Positions 24,012-33,991 are shown, counted from the stretch's first letter. The stretch is DNA of 64,000 bases from an uncultured Oscillospiraceae bacterium (GCA_902490735.1 CABUFC010000003.1:199895-263894), one strand, 5' to 3'. Numbers and translations are program-made. The notes: a model not told the origin generated them from the letters alone.

Positions 24012-27000
24012 TTAGTAGATCTCAACACCGGACCAACCAGCCAGGTATTTTGCTAAAGTGCTAGCGTCTTTGTCGTCAATATTACCGTCACCGTTGCAGT
24101 CAAGAGCCGCTTCTACAACCGTTACAGACCAACCGGCTAAGTATTTGCGAAGTGAAGAAACGTCCTTATCATCTACTACGCCGTCATCGTTAATGTCACC
24201 GGGTGTATAAGCAATGTCGCCCTTTGTAATCGCTTTTTCGATTGCTTTTGATGCAACGCCGAATTCTTCATTTTCGGTCCAAACCTTTAAGACGTATTTG
24301 CCGTCTTCGGTTATAACCGGATTGGTACCGTTAAAGAGCACAGCTTCTGCAGAAGCTTCACCGTTGGCTACTAAATAAAGTTTATAGTAAACCTTTTGTG
24401 TGAAGTAATTATCTGCCGGAGCAGTAATGGAAATGTCTGTTCCGTCAACAGCAACATCGGCATCTTGTGCCAAATCTGCAACCTTGTATAATACAAAGTT
24501 ATCGTAAACAATATTAGTGTCTGCAACTTCGGATGAGTACTTAACAGCAATTTTTACATTTGTATTGCTGCCGGTGTTAAATGAAAGCTTCGCATTAGTC
24601 CACTCATCGAGTACATATTCCGGCCAAACTTCACCGTCTAAGTCCGGGTTTTCGCCGAAGTTCTGAACAGCGATGATGGCGTCGTCTTCGTAATACTGAT
24701 CAACGTCATTGTATACTGCGTCGCCTTTTACAACATAAATTGCATCGAATGCTGTTGATTCATCATTCTCTGTGGAAGGTAAGAAGTAATCTACCGAGAA
24801 TACATAATCGGTATTTGCTTCAAGAGTTAAATTCTTTTCAACTGCCTGATATCTTCCGTGAACGGTAAGTGCTTTTGCCGAACCGTTGTCTGCGGCGCCT
24901 ACCGTACCGGTAATCCATGTGCTTGAGCAGGTCCAGCCATTAGTCCATTCGCCTGCTTTGTAAGCGATGCGCGAACCGCTGTCAATCTTTTCAAGGCCTG
25001 CTTCTTCAAACAGATTTTCTACCTTTGAATCGAATTTTGCGCTTATAGATACAGGACCGGTAATGGTATACTCGAATTCAGTCTCAGTAGAAGCGGGCTC
25101 GCTATTTCCATCTATAAACCAGCCAACAAATCTGCTGCCGGTGTATGCAGTAGCAGAAAGATATGCGGTTTCGCCTTTGCTGTAGTAAGTTTTATCGGTT
25201 ATAACATATCCGCCTTCGGACGTTACTCCGCCGTCGATTGTAATAACAGGAGTTACAATCTCTTCAACGCCTATTTGAGCAATTTCAAGAGAAGACTCTG
25301 CGCCGTTATTCAGTCCGCCCGAATAGTTTCCGATTTGCATGCTAATATATGAATCGTAGCTTACTTCAAGATCGCTGCTGTCGAATTCCTTATCAGGAAC
25401 TTTAAATCCTATGCCAATCTTGGTCCAGTCGCCGGAAGAATATTTTGAAGAAATATCCACATCAACCGGGAACTGATACATCGAGTCATTTGTGTTAGCG
25501 ATAATTTCATCATTAACTATTATCGAGTAATTTATATCTTCTCTAACTTTTCTTGAGGATGCTCCGCTAGATGTGCATGAATATAAATTCAAGCGCGAAT
25601 TCAAACGACTGCTGTAAGCGTTGTTACCGTCTTTATCGATATATTCGGGCTCGATAAGAATAAACGAAAGTCCTCTAAAATCAGTAGTCTTTACCCATGC
25701 ATAGAACATATATTCACCGCCGGGCTGTACATGATAAGTATCTACAGAAACCAACTCGGTGTATGCATCAGCAGTAGATATTTTTACAGCATTCTTTGCG
25801 TTGTCACCATTAAATGTAACTTTTTCTTGCTCTACTGTGTAATTGTTATCCCCAACTACGATGCCCTGGTAGCCCGAGAAATTGTATGTTCCTATGGACG
25901 AACGGTAGTTAAAGTCAAACTCGTCAAAATTGCCGTTAGCAATGCCTGTTTCTGAATCGTCAATTTCAATAAGCGAAACATCGTCAATCCAGTAGCATCC
26001 TGTAATATTTCCTGAAGTTACAGTAAAGGAGCTCTCAGGAACCAAGCTTCTTGTCTGAATATGGCACTCAACATAACTGGATGACCCGGAATCGAATGCT
26101 ACGGTTACCTTAGTCCAATTATTTTGAACTGTTTCGGTAAAGGTTGCGCCAGTAGAAGAGTCATAGAAAAATTTAGTAACAAGATTGCGTCTGCCTTCAT
26201 CTAAAGGTCCGCCGTTGCTATATTTAATATCGCCGACTTCGTCAATACCGTTAACTAATACTCTTCCTAAGGTACTGCCGTTTGTAGCATAGTAGTAGAA
26301 GCTGAATTTGTAGGTGGTATATGGTTCAACCTCAACCTGACGCGAGAATGTGTTGTTTGTAGATTTAACACCTACTAGCTTGTCACCGGTATGCGGCGCT
26401 ACGCCGTAAGAAGCGTCAAGAGCATAAGCTTTGCACCACTGCTCGCTAAGCGCCCAGCCGTTTTCGTCCGGGGTTACAAACTTGCCGTCGTATACCATGC
26501 CGGCCTGGAAATTATGCTCTACATTATAATCTTCAAAATCGCCGTCCGGAATTAAGTTCTTAGAAAACGCATTGAATTTTGCTATTAGTTTTACACAAGT
26601 TTCAGGATCGTATGATTCGCTGAATGTAGCGGCACTGTTATAGACTTCATCAGAGCCTTCTTTGTACCAACCTAAGAACTCGGCAAAATCATAATTTTGC
26701 GCGGTATATGTGATTTGATCGCCAGCTTCGGGTATGATCTTGTCAAATGACACTTTAGCAAAACCGCCCTTAGTATCAGCGCCTGTTGTTTGAGCCTCAA
26801 CCTGAGGAAGGCTTGAAAGATCCAAAAGTTCAATGTCATCAACATAGCAGTATGTGGCTTTTGTAACGCCTTCTTTATATGGTCCGACATGAGCTTTAAA
26901 CGGAACGGCAATTCTCTCATAATTGCCGGAATTAAATCTTAAGGTTGCTTGAGTCCATTCGTCAAACACGCCGTTTAATGCCAAATTGTTTGTTACGCAA

Positions 27001-29549
27001 CTAGTAGAAATATAGTGCTGTTCGGGATAAGTGCTGTAAGAAGCACCTGTAAACTGGAATGTACCGCCATCGGTATCGATTGGCTCGCCGTTATTGTAAA
27101 CTGTTAAAATCTCAGCATCTTTTTGTATGCCTAAAACATTATAGCTTGAAGCATGCAAAGAGTTATCGTCCCAAACATTATTAAACAAAGCGTAATAATC
27201 TTGTTTATACCAGAAGGATACCGCATATTCGGTATTTGGTTTTACATTATAAATAACAAATACACCGGAGGAACCGTTGGGGTTATCAACATCAAGTACC
27301 TTATTGCCGCTGTGTGCATCATCAGTTGTTTTTACCGCTGCTTTACCGTAATAAGTACGTCCGAAATCGCCGTTGATTTGTGTGTAGGAAATTCTGTCTG
27401 TCCAACCGGCTTCAATCGAAGAAGCGCCTGCGTAATAAGGGCCCGGAACAAGATTGTCTTTGCTTATTGTAAGGGCGCTGTAGTTTTCAAATGTACCGTC
27501 AAATCCGGCGGCAACGTGAAGATCTACCTCATCAATATAGCAGTATGTGGCTTTTGTAAGCCCTTCAACAGCAGTGCCAACCTGTGCTCTAAACGGAACG
27601 GCAATTCTTTCGTATTTTCCGGAGTTAAAGCTTAATACCGCTTTTGTCCACTCATTTAAAGTAGCAGTTGAACCTACGTTATCGGTTACACAAAGAGTGG
27701 AAATAAAGTGCTGTTCCGGATAAGTGCTGTAGGAAGCACCGCTAAACTGAAATTCACCGCCATTTGTATCAATGAATCCCGCATTATTATAAACTGTTAA
27801 AATTTCAGCATCATTTTGGAGACCTAATACGTTGTACTCTGTCGGATGTAACGAGCCATCGTTCCAAACGCCGCAGAACAGGGAATAATAGTCTTGTTTA
27901 TACCAGAAAGATACCTCATAATCAGTATTCGGTTCGACATCATAAATTACGTAAACACCGTTGGAAGCGTTCGGGTTGTCAATATCTAAAACCTTATTGC
28001 CCGAATAGGCGTCGGCTGTTGTTTTAACCGCTGCTTTACCGTAGAATGTACGTCCGAACACGCCATTAATTTCGGTATAGGAAATCTTATCGGTCCAGCC
28101 GGCTTCATTGGAAGAAGCGCCTGCATGGTAAGGACCGGGGAGAAGATTTGTTTTGTCTATTACCATATTATCGCTATAGCTTTCAAAAGTGCCGTCAAAA
28201 GTATCTAATTCTGTGGGCTCTTTACCGTCTTCTGAAAGCACAAGATCGTCAACATAAAGTTTGCCTGTGTTCGCCGACGTAGCGCCTATTGGAAGCAAAA
28301 GCTTTGTGTTGGAGCCGGAATTAAATTTAAACTCCACTTTAGTCCATGCATTTAAAACGCCTTTGTCACCAACGTTTTCTGACGTGCAAAAAACATTCGG
28401 AAGTGTGCGCTGATAGCCATAAGCTATGTCGCTTGTTTCGCCGCCGTCTGTACCGCCTTCGGTTATATAAACCGCATTGGTTTTATATATAGCAACCTGT
28501 GTGGCACTGGGGTCAATTCCGATAAAGTTTTGTACAGCGTTTACAAAAAGACCGTCCTGATAATACCAGAAGCTAAAAGTATAGTCTGTATTATTTTTAA
28601 CTTCAACTACTTTGTAAACTGTGTGCCCGCCGGGTGAGCTAATATTTAACGATTTTGTTCCGCTGTGAGCTTGTGCGGTTGTAACTGTTGCTTTGCCATA
28701 AGCAGACTGTGTCCAGTTCCTGTTAATATCAGCAAAAGATACAGCGTTTACATTCTGATCTACCCAATGATAATATGAAGGACCAGCCACAACAACGCCG
28801 TCCAAGTATCTTTCAAAACTGCCGTCCTCGATAAGTCCTTCATTTTCATAAACAACTTCTTCTAAAACAATATCGTCAACATAAAGCTCGTCGTCTACAG
28901 TGGCGCCGCAGGAAATAGGAAGCATTACTCTTGTATAGTTTCCGGTGTTAAAGGTAAATTCAACCTTTGTCCACTCACCTACTACACCGTTATCGCCGAT
29001 ATTATTGGAAGTGCATGCAGTTTCGAGCGGTCTTTGTTTACCGTAAGCAACATTTGATTCTGCGCCTGCGTTTGTACCGCCGTCCGTTAAGTAAATCAAA
29101 TAGGTGTTATAAATCGCAACAACATCATAGCCTTCATCAAGACCAATAACCGATGTGTTGGAATTTCCGGTAAACTTACCGCTTTGATAATACCAATACG
29201 AATATTTGTACTCTGTCTGTGCTTTAACGTCAACCACCTTATACATGGCCTGACCGCTTCTTGCGACTTTTAATGACTTAGTACCTTCGTGTGCCTTGTT
29301 CGCAGAAACGGAAGCTAACGCGTAGGCAGTCTGTGTCCAGCCGTTTTCGCTGATGTTCGAATACGATACCTTATTTACACTGGGTTGTGTGTACTGATAA
29401 AGTCCAGCTAAATTTGTATCGGCTTCATAATCCTCGAAAGTTCCGTCTGTCACAAGGTTCGTTTCCGCAAAAGCAGATACTGTAAACACGCCGACAAAGC
29501 ATGTCATTACCAGTAAAAGGCTAAGCAAAAGCGATAATGATTTTTTCAT
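24012..29549 (-). CDS. Secreted multi-module carbohydrate-binding-like protein with type I dockerin
   Basis: The 1845 residues run from the ATG at 29549 (CAGGAGG upstream; an earlier ATG at 29597 lacks one). A signal peptide ending about AFA is followed by seven long beta-sandwich repeats of ~165-245 residues, each opening with a G-F-E-x-Y-like motif and ending YVDDI-L-like, as in CBM4/9-type jelly rolls (roughly 30-235, 236-445, 446-680, 681-905, 986-1185, 1186-1430, 1521-1685). Two InlB/Flg_new-type GWY/GWF repeats lie between them (near 906-985 and 1431-1520). The C-terminus has two EF-hand-like dockerin repeats (DINDDGVVDDKDVSSLRKYL and DCNGDGNIDDKDASTLAKYL). No catalytic module is evident. 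The dockerin should tether it to a cohesin scaffold. Confidence 0.88.
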   Translation of the reverse strand: MKKSLSLLLSLLLVMTCFVGVFTVSAFAETNLVTDGTFEDYEADTNLAGLYQYTQPSVNKVSYSNISENGWTQTAYALASVSANKAHEGTKSLKVARSGQAMYKVVDVKAQTEYKYSYWYYQSGKFTGNSNTSVIGLDEGYDVVAIYNTYLIYLTDGGTNAGAESNVAYGKQRPLETACTSNNIGDNGVVGEWTKVEFTFNTGNYTRVMLPISCGATVDDELYVDDIVLEEVVYENEGLIEDGSFERYLDGVVVAGPSYYHWVDQNVNAVSFADINRNWTQSAYGKATVTTAQAHSGTKSLNISSPGGHTVYKVVEVKNNTDYTFSFWYYQDGLFVNAVQNFIGIDPSATQVAIYKTNAVYITEGGTDGGETSDIAYGYQRTLPNVFCTSENVGDKGVLNAWTKVEFKFNSGSNTKLLLPIGATSANTGKLYVDDLVLSEDGKEPTELDTFDGTFESYSDNMVIDKTNLLPGPYHAGASSNEAGWTDKISYTEINGVFGRTFYGKAAVKTTADAYSGNKVLDIDNPNASNGVYVIYDVEPNTDYEVSFWYKQDYYSLFCGVWNDGSLHPTEYNVLGLQNDAEILTVYNNAGFIDTNGGEFQFSGASYSTYPEQHFISTLCVTDNVGSTATLNEWTKAVLSFNSGKYERIAVPFRAQVGTAVEGLTKATYCYIDEVDLHVAAGFDGTFENYSALTISKDNLVPGPYYAGASSIEAGWTDRISYTQINGDFGRTYYGKAAVKTTDDAHSGNKVLDVDNPNGSSGVFVIYNVKPNTEYAVSFWYKQDYYALFNNVWDDNSLHASSYNVLGIQKDAEILTVYNNGEPIDTDGGTFQFTGASYSTYPEQHYISTSCVTNNLALNGVFDEWTQATLRFNSGNYERIAVPFKAHVGPYKEGVTKATYCYVDDIELLDLSSLPQVEAQTTGADTKGGFAKVSFDKIIPEAGDQITYTAQNYDFAEFLGWYKEGSDEVYNSAATFSESYDPETCVKLIAKFNAFSKNLIPDGDFEDYNVEHNFQAGMVYDGKFVTPDENGWALSEQWCKAYALDASYGVAPHTGDKLVGVKSTNNTFSRQVEVEPYTTYKFSFYYYATNGSTLGRVLVNGIDEVGDIKYSNGGPLDEGRRNLVTKFFYDSSTGATFTETVQNNWTKVTVAFDSGSSSYVECHIQTRSLVPESSFTVTSGNITGCYWIDDVSLIEIDDSETGIANGNFDEFDFNYRSSIGTYNFSGYQGIVVGDNNYTVEQEKVTFNGDNAKNAVKISTADAYTELVSVDTYHVQPGGEYMFYAWVKTTDFRGLSFILIEPEYIDKDGNNAYSSRLNSRLNLYSCTSSGASSRKVREDINYSIIVNDEIIANTNDSMYQFPVDVDISSKYSSGDWTKIGIGFKVPDKEFDSSDLEVSYDSYISMQIGNYSGGLNNGAESSLEIAQIGVEEIVTPVITIDGGVTSEGGYVITDKTYYSKGETAYLSATAYTGSRFVGWFIDGNSEPASTETEFEYTITGPVSISAKFDSKVENLFEEAGLEKIDSGSRIAYKAGEWTNGWTCSSTWITGTVGAADNGSAKALTVHGRYQAVEKNLTLEANTDYVFSVDYFLPSTENDESTAFDAIYVVKGDAVYNDVDQYYEDDAIIAVQNFGENPDLDGEVWPEYVLDEWTNAKLSFNTGSNTNVKIAVKYSSEVADTNIVYDNFVLYKVADLAQDADVAVDGTDISITAPADNYFTQKVYYKLYLVANGEASAEAVLFNGTNPVITEDGKYVLKVWTENEEFGVASKAIEKAITKGDIAYTPGDINDDGVVDDKDVSSLRKYLAGWSVTVVEAALDCNGDGNIDDKDASTLAKYLAGWSGVEIY

Positions 29550-29601
29550 ACAATTTCCTCCTGTGATACAGAATTTTATTATCAGCCAATTTAGCATTAT
29601 A

Positions 29602-29630
29602 ATTGTAACATCAATTCACTTTTTTGTCAA
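29602..29630 (-). promoter_or_regulatory. Promoter for the dockerin protein
   Basis: TTGACA (29630-29625), 17 bp, TACAAT (29607-29602). The 222-bp divergent gap contains this promoter and the yerC promoter, with no ORF. Confidence 0.75.
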
Positions 29631-29712
29631 TGAAGATTAGCTATACAATTTATAAATTAGGCATATTTACCAATTTTTATTTTAAAAATGCAACATCAAT
29701 ACTAAAATGAGC

Positions 29713-29741
29713 TTGACTTTAACAAATTAAAGTGTTAAAAT
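29713..29741 (+). promoter_or_regulatory. Promoter for yerC-nrdR
   Basis: TTGACT (29713-29718), 17 bp, TAAAAT (29736-29741), about 30 bp before the ATG with GGAGGA in front. Confidence 0.7.
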
Positions 29742-29771
29742 TAAGAAAATAAACTGTTTCGGAGGATAAAT

Positions 29772-30056
29772 ATGGATCGTTTAAAAAGCAAGGCAACTGA
29801 CGAATTGTTTAGCGCGATACTTAAGTTAAAAACCCCGGAAGAATGCTACAATTTTTTTGAGGACGTTTGCACCGTTAAAGAAATACAGGCTATATCCCAG
29901 CGTTTCGAGGTGGCAAAAATGTTAACCGAAGGCAAGCTTTACAGCGATATCGTAAAAGAGACCGGCGCCTCGACCGCTACCATAAGCCGGGTAAACCGTT
30001 CGTTAACATACGGCAACGACGGTTACAGATTAATTTTTAACAGACTTAAAAAATAA
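29772..30056 (+). CDS. yerC: YerC/YecD-family TrpR-like regulator
   Basis: This 94-residue all-helical protein has the Trp-repressor fold: [20 protein letters not shown] in the first half, then a helix-turn-helix ([32 protein letters not shown]) and [13 protein letters not shown]. It is conserved across Firmicutes, but its regulated genes are not well defined. It is followed 17 bp later by nrdR, and the two form a short operon with one promoter and one terminator. Confidence 0.9.
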   Translation: MDRLKSKATDELFSAILKLKTPEECYNFFEDVCTVKEIQAISQRFEVAKMLTEGKLYSDIVKETGASTATISRVNRSLTYGNDGYRLIFNRLKK

Positions 30057-30073
30057 TAAAGGACGGTTTATTT

Positions 30074-30529
30074 ATGAAATGCCCTTTTTGCAGTTATGAA
30101 GAAAGCAAGGTTATAGACTCAAGGCCAACCGACGAAGGCGAACGCACAAGACGTCGCCGCGAATGCTTAAAATGCGGCAAGCGTTTTACTACCTACGAAG
30201 TTATGGAGCATTTGCCGATCATTGTTATAAAAAAAGACAAGTCGCGTGAAGTATTCGATCGTCAAAAGCTTATAACGGGACTTTTGCGCGCCTCTGAAAA
30301 GCGGCCCGTATCAATAGAGACACTTGAAAAACTAGTTGACGAAATCGAAGCCAATTTACAAAACTCATTAGACCGCGAAGTCAGCAGCGATAAAATCGGC
30401 GAGCTCGTAATGGAAAAGCTCAAGGACATAGACGAAGTAGCATATGTAAGATTTGCTTCGGTTTACCGCCAGTTTAAAGATATTAACACCTTTATGGAAG
30501 AACTGAATTCGTTATTAAAAAAAGGCTGA
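30074..30529 (+). CDS. nrdR: Ribonucleotide reductase repressor NrdR
   Basis: The 151-residue protein has an N-terminal zinc ribbon (CPFC...[12 protein letters not shown] with two CxxC pairs), the conserved [16 protein letters not shown] segment, and a C-terminal ATP-cone domain ([23 protein letters not shown]). NrdR senses ATP/dATP and represses ribonucleotide reductase genes by binding paired NrdR boxes. No nrd genes are in this window. Its stop codon lies in the A-tract of the terminator. Confidence 0.97.
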   Translation: MKCPFCSYEESKVIDSRPTDEGERTRRRRECLKCGKRFTTYEVMEHLPIIVIKKDKSREVFDRQKLITGLLRASEKRPVSIETLEKLVDEIEANLQNSLDREVSSDKIGELVMEKLKDIDEVAYVRFASVYRQFKDINTFMEELNSLLKKG

Positions 30530-30548
30530 TTAATCAGCCTTTTTTTAT
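30517..30548. terminator. Bidirectional terminator between nrdR and the araC-type gene
   Basis: A nearly perfect palindrome AAAAAGGCTGAT/ATCAGCCTTTTT overlaps the stop codons of both convergent genes. Confidence 0.8.
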
Positions 30549-31312
30549 TTTAATTTCCTAAAATGCGACGGGCTTTCTCCTGTATGCCTTAAAAAGGCGC
30601 GGTTAAATGTTCTTATAGTTGAAAAGCCGCTTAAATAAGATATTTCGGTAATATTTTTGTCTGTTTCGGCTAAGAGCTTTTTTGCTTTTGCTATTCGAAG
30701 CATATTTATATAATCGCAAAAATTAACCCTTAATTTTTCGGAAAAAATATGTGAAAGTCTGCTTGTGCAGACGTGCATTTTATTAGATAATGTTTTAAGG
30801 CAGATGTCCTCGGTATAATGATCTTCACAATACTGCAGAATTTCTTGCACAATATTGTCCTTAAAATAGCAGCTTTGTTTTAAATCGGCTTTAGCTAAAA
30901 GCCGGCACAATATTATTTGCATAAAGCCCTTTTGCTCCGCCAAAGACATGCCGTCTAAATTTGACATCATTTCTGTGATTATTCTTCCTAAGTCGTCATC
31001 AATGTCTATAATCGGATGATTGGGCAGCTGTTCTTTAAACTGTCGCGCAAGATCCGGCAAAATGTCGGGCGCAAAAATAAAAATAAGGCCATCTAATTTT
31101 GTGCAGTCGTAATATCCGTGGATTTGGTTCGGGAAAACAAACGAAGCTTGTTTGGCTTTTATAGAATAAACCGTACTGTTTAAAGTAAGTTCCGCCTCCC
31201 CGCTAAAAACCAAAGCCACCTCCACTGCAGAATGAAGATGTGCCGGAAATTCAAGACTATTAATTTTATTGACCGTGCATTCGTGGGTTCTGTGTTCGAA
31301 AAAATAATTCAT
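30545..31312 (-). CDS. AraC-family regulator with N-terminal cupin
   Basis: This 255-residue protein has an N-terminal sugar-sensing cupin (about 20-135: PAHLHSAVEVALVFSGEAEL, VFPNQIHGYYDC) and a C-terminal double helix-turn-helix (about 155-255) ending in the family signature ITEISYLSGFSTIRTFNRAF and GESPSHFRK. Such proteins usually activate a neighbouring glycoside-use gene in response to a sugar. It is divergent from the GH3 beta-glucosidase across 99 bp, and the two promoters overlap face to face, so it most likely controls that gene and itself. Confidence 0.9.
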   Translation of the reverse strand: MNYFFEHRTHECTVNKINSLEFPAHLHSAVEVALVFSGEAELTLNSTVYSIKAKQASFVFPNQIHGYYDCTKLDGLIFIFAPDILPDLARQFKEQLPNHPIIDIDDDLGRIITEMMSNLDGMSLAEQKGFMQIILCRLLAKADLKQSCYFKDNIVQEILQYCEDHYTEDICLKTLSNKMHVCTSRLSHIFSEKLRVNFCDYINMLRIAKAKKLLAETDKNITEISYLSGFSTIRTFNRAFLRHTGESPSHFRKLK

Positions 31313-31359
31313 TTTTCACCTAAACAGCATTTTTTGTCTATATTTATAGGTTGTTTTGC

Positions 31360-31392
31360 TTGTATTATAGCATAAATTGACTTATTATGCAA
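31360..31392. promoter_or_regulatory. Overlapping divergent promoters with a palindromic candidate operator
   Basis: The minus promoter is TTGCAT (31392-31387), 17 bp, TATAAT (31369-31364). The plus promoter is TTGTAT (31360-31365), 17 bp, TATTAT (31383-31388). Between them GCATAA (31370-31375) and TTATGC (31385-31390) form an inverted repeat 9 bp apart. Binding there could control both directions. Confidence 0.6.
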
Positions 31393-31411
31393 GTAGAATG
31401 GAGTTGATATT

Positions 31412-33715
31412 ATGGAAAAGTGGCAGAGGTTTCAGTATATGCCCTGTCTTCCTCTCGGAAAAGATGGCAGAAGAGCAACAGGCAGCAGGGCGCATATAGC
31501 ATTGTCGAGAGAGGCCGCCTGCGAAGGCATGGTATTACTTAAAAACGAGGGTCTGCTCCCGTTCAAAAAGGGGCAAAAAATAGCGCTTTTCGGAATTGCC
31601 GGTATAAATTATGTAAAATGCGGCGGCGGAAGCGGAGACGTTGGCAGCGCTTACACAAGAAATTTATGCGATGCAATGTCTATTAAAGAAAAAGAGGGAA
31701 AAATATCAGTTTTTTCTCCACTAAATGAATTTTATTTACAAGAGTATGCAAAACAAAAAGATGTTGAGCCTAAAGTGCCAAAAGCCCTTTTAGATTCTGC
31801 AAAAAGGTTTACAGATACCGCCGTTGTAAGCATTTCAAGATATTCCGCCGAAGGACACGACAGAACGGTAGAGGACTTTTATCTTCAAGACAGCGAAAAC
31901 GAGCTTTTAAATTTTGTAACCGAAAATTTTGCAAATGTCGCCGTTGTTCTTAATATAGGCGGTGTAATTGACGCTTCAAGACTTAAAAAGGACAGCAAAA
32001 TTAAGTCGGTTTTACTCGGATATCAAGCCGGAATGGAAGGCGGCCTTGCCGAAGCTGATATTTTATGCGGCGATGTGAACCCAAGCGGCAAATTAGCGGA
32101 TACTTTTGCTTGCAGTTATGACGCTTATCCTTCCTCATATAATTACAATGAATCGCCCGATTATTCGGAATATACCGAAGATATTTTTGTAGGCTACAGA
32201 TATTTTGAAACCATTCCTAATAAAAGCGATTTAGTTGTCTACCCCTTCGGATACGGCCTTTCCTATACAACTTTTGAAATAAAGCCGTTAAAAGCAAATG
32301 TAAGAAGCGGCGTCATAACAATAAAAGCCTCAATAAAAAATACCGGAAAATTTGCCGGCAAAGAGGTACTTCAAGTGTATTCAAGCGCCCCGGGCAAGGT
32401 GCTTGAACAGCCGCGAAAAGAGCTTAGAAGTTTTGCAAAATCAAAGCTTTTAAAACCGCATGAAGAACAGATTTTAACTTTAAAATTCAATACAGAAGAC
32501 ATGGCTTCGTTTGATGATGACGGCGCAATTTATAAGTCCGCTTATGTAATGGAGAAAGGCGATTATACCATTTATTTGGGCACTTCTGTAAAAGATGTTC
32601 AAAAAGTTTACACCTACACGCTTAAAAACAATTTAGTTGTTAAAAAGCTTTCGTCTCTGGCGGCTCCGAAAAAGCTTCCAAAAAGGCTTTTGGCAAACGG
32701 GCAATACAAAACCTTGCAAACTTCTGAGTATGAAAACTCTGACGTTGATACCTCAAATTGGCCGCAAAAAGCCGAATGGAAATATATCCCCATTCAACCT
32801 AACGACGGCAACACAAAATCCGAGGATGAAAAGGTATGGTTTAAGGATGTCGCTGAAAACAACATAACGTTAGACGAATTTATTGAAAGTCTTACGAACG
32901 AAGATTTAATCGACCTTGTCGGCGGACGACCAAACATTGGAGTTGCCAACACTTTTGGACTTGGAGATATTAAAAAAAGGCATATCCCCCCTGTTATGAC
33001 AGCCGACGGTCCTGCCGGAGTAAGGCTTTATGATTCAACCGGAATAAAAACAACATGTTTTCCGTGCGCGACCCTTTTGGCCTCTACCTGGAATACCAAA
33101 ATAGTTGAAAAAGTGGGTTCTTTGGGCGCGCTTGAAATGAAAGAAAACAACTTAGGCGTTTGGCTAACACCCGCCATGAACATTCACAGGAATCCCTTGT
33201 GCGGCAGAAATTTTGAGTATTATTCAGAGGATCCGTTTTTAACCGGAAAAATTGCTTCCGCCATGATAAAGGGTATACAGTCTCAAAACATTGCTGCGAC
33301 GGCAAAACATTTTTGCTGCAACAGCACTGAAAACAATCGTTTGGAAAACGATTCGCGCGTGTCCGAAAGAGCTTTGCGAGAAATATACCTAAAGGGTTTC
33401 GAAATTGCAGTTAAAGAGTCGGCCCCGTATGCTATTATGACCTCCTACAACATTGTAAACGGAAAAAGGGCATCTGAAAACCGCGACCTAATAACCGGCA
33501 TTTTAAGAAATGAATGGCACTACGACGGACTCGTTATGACCGACTGGGGCAACCATGCCGAGCACTATAAAGAACTTATCGCAGGCAACAATTTAAGAAT
33601 GCCGTTTCCTAGTGGCCACCGTTTATTAACAGCGTTAGAGCAAGGCCTAATTACAAGAAGCGACTTAGAAAACAGTGCAAAAAAAGTATTAGAGCTGATT
33701 TTAAAGCTCGATTAA
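31412..33715 (+). CDS. GH3 beta-glucosidase with permuted domain order
   Basis: The 767-residue protein has no signal peptide, so it is cytoplasmic. The usual GH3 order is reversed. The alpha/beta sandwich comes first (about 25-280: REAACEGMVLLKNEGLLPF; GEADILCGDVNPSG-like GLAEADILCGDVNPSGKLA), then a fibronectin-like domain (about 285-410), then the TIM barrel (about 480-767: PPVMTADGPAGVRLYD, ATAKHFCCNSTENNR). The nucleophile Asp is in GLVMTDWG near residue 711, and the candidate acid/base Glu is in RYSAEGHDR. This C-to-N layout is known in Ruminococcus albus-type enzymes. It hydrolyses beta-glucosides or oligosaccharides. It is divergent from an AraC regulator. Confidence 0.92.
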   Translation: MEKWQRFQYMPCLPLGKDGRRATGSRAHIALSREAACEGMVLLKNEGLLPFKKGQKIALFGIAGINYVKCGGGSGDVGSAYTRNLCDAMSIKEKEGKISVFSPLNEFYLQEYAKQKDVEPKVPKALLDSAKRFTDTAVVSISRYSAEGHDRTVEDFYLQDSENELLNFVTENFANVAVVLNIGGVIDASRLKKDSKIKSVLLGYQAGMEGGLAEADILCGDVNPSGKLADTFACSYDAYPSSYNYNESPDYSEYTEDIFVGYRYFETIPNKSDLVVYPFGYGLSYTTFEIKPLKANVRSGVITIKASIKNTGKFAGKEVLQVYSSAPGKVLEQPRKELRSFAKSKLLKPHEEQILTLKFNTEDMASFDDDGAIYKSAYVMEKGDYTIYLGTSVKDVQKVYTYTLKNNLVVKKLSSLAAPKKLPKRLLANGQYKTLQTSEYENSDVDTSNWPQKAEWKYIPIQPNDGNTKSEDEKVWFKDVAENNITLDEFIESLTNEDLIDLVGGRPNIGVANTFGLGDIKKRHIPPVMTADGPAGVRLYDSTGIKTTCFPCATLLASTWNTKIVEKVGSLGALEMKENNLGVWLTPAMNIHRNPLCGRNFEYYSEDPFLTGKIASAMIKGIQSQNIAATAKHFCCNSTENNRLENDSRVSERALREIYLKGFEIAVKESAPYAIMTSYNIVNGKRASENRDLITGILRNEWHYDGLVMTDWGNHAEHYKELIAGNNLRMPFPSGHRLLTALEQGLITRSDLENSAKKVLELILKLD

Positions 33716-33745
33716 AAAAAGCTAAGGAAAATCCTTAGCTTTTTA
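33716..33745. terminator. Bidirectional terminator between GH3 and spoIIID
   Basis: The stem AAAAAGCTAAGGA/TCCTTAGCTTTTT serves both convergent genes. Confidence 0.85.
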
Positions 33746-33991
33746 TTCGCCTTTATATTTTCTTCGTGTCGCCATTCCGCCTCGTATATGCCTTTCACTG
33801 CGATTTTTTAAAAGTACCTTTTGCACCTTTTCGTAAAGCGCATAATCTGCTTCGCGCAGTCTTTCGGTTATATCCTTATGTACTGTGGATTTGCTTATTT
33901 TGAACACCTTGGCGGTAGTTCTAACAGTAGTGCCTGTTTTTAGTGTGTATTCGCCGAGCTTTACTGCCCTTAAATAAGTGTTTTCTCTCAT
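33743..33991 (-). CDS. spoIIID: Sporulation transcription factor SpoIIID
   Basis: The 82-residue protein matches SpoIIID along its whole length: an N-terminal helix (YLRAVKLGEYTLKTG), a helix-turn-helix (TVRTTAKVFKISKSTVHKDITERL) and the basic tail RSERHIRGGMATRRKYK. In spore formers it is a mother-cell DNA-binding protein that adjusts the sigma-E regulon and helps switch on sigK. AAGGAGGG precedes the ATG. It stands alone here; in many genomes it follows spoIIQ or sits next to mreB/mbl, and neither is present. Confidence 0.96.
   Translation of the reverse strand: MRENTYLRAVKLGEYTLKTGTTVRTTAKVFKISKSTVHKDITERLREADYALYEKVQKVLLKNRSERHIRGGMATRRKYKGE

Noticed and set aside
24012..29549. Hidden glycosidase in the dockerin protein
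   Set aside because: No catalytic motif could be recognised in any repeat, so no enzyme function was assigned.
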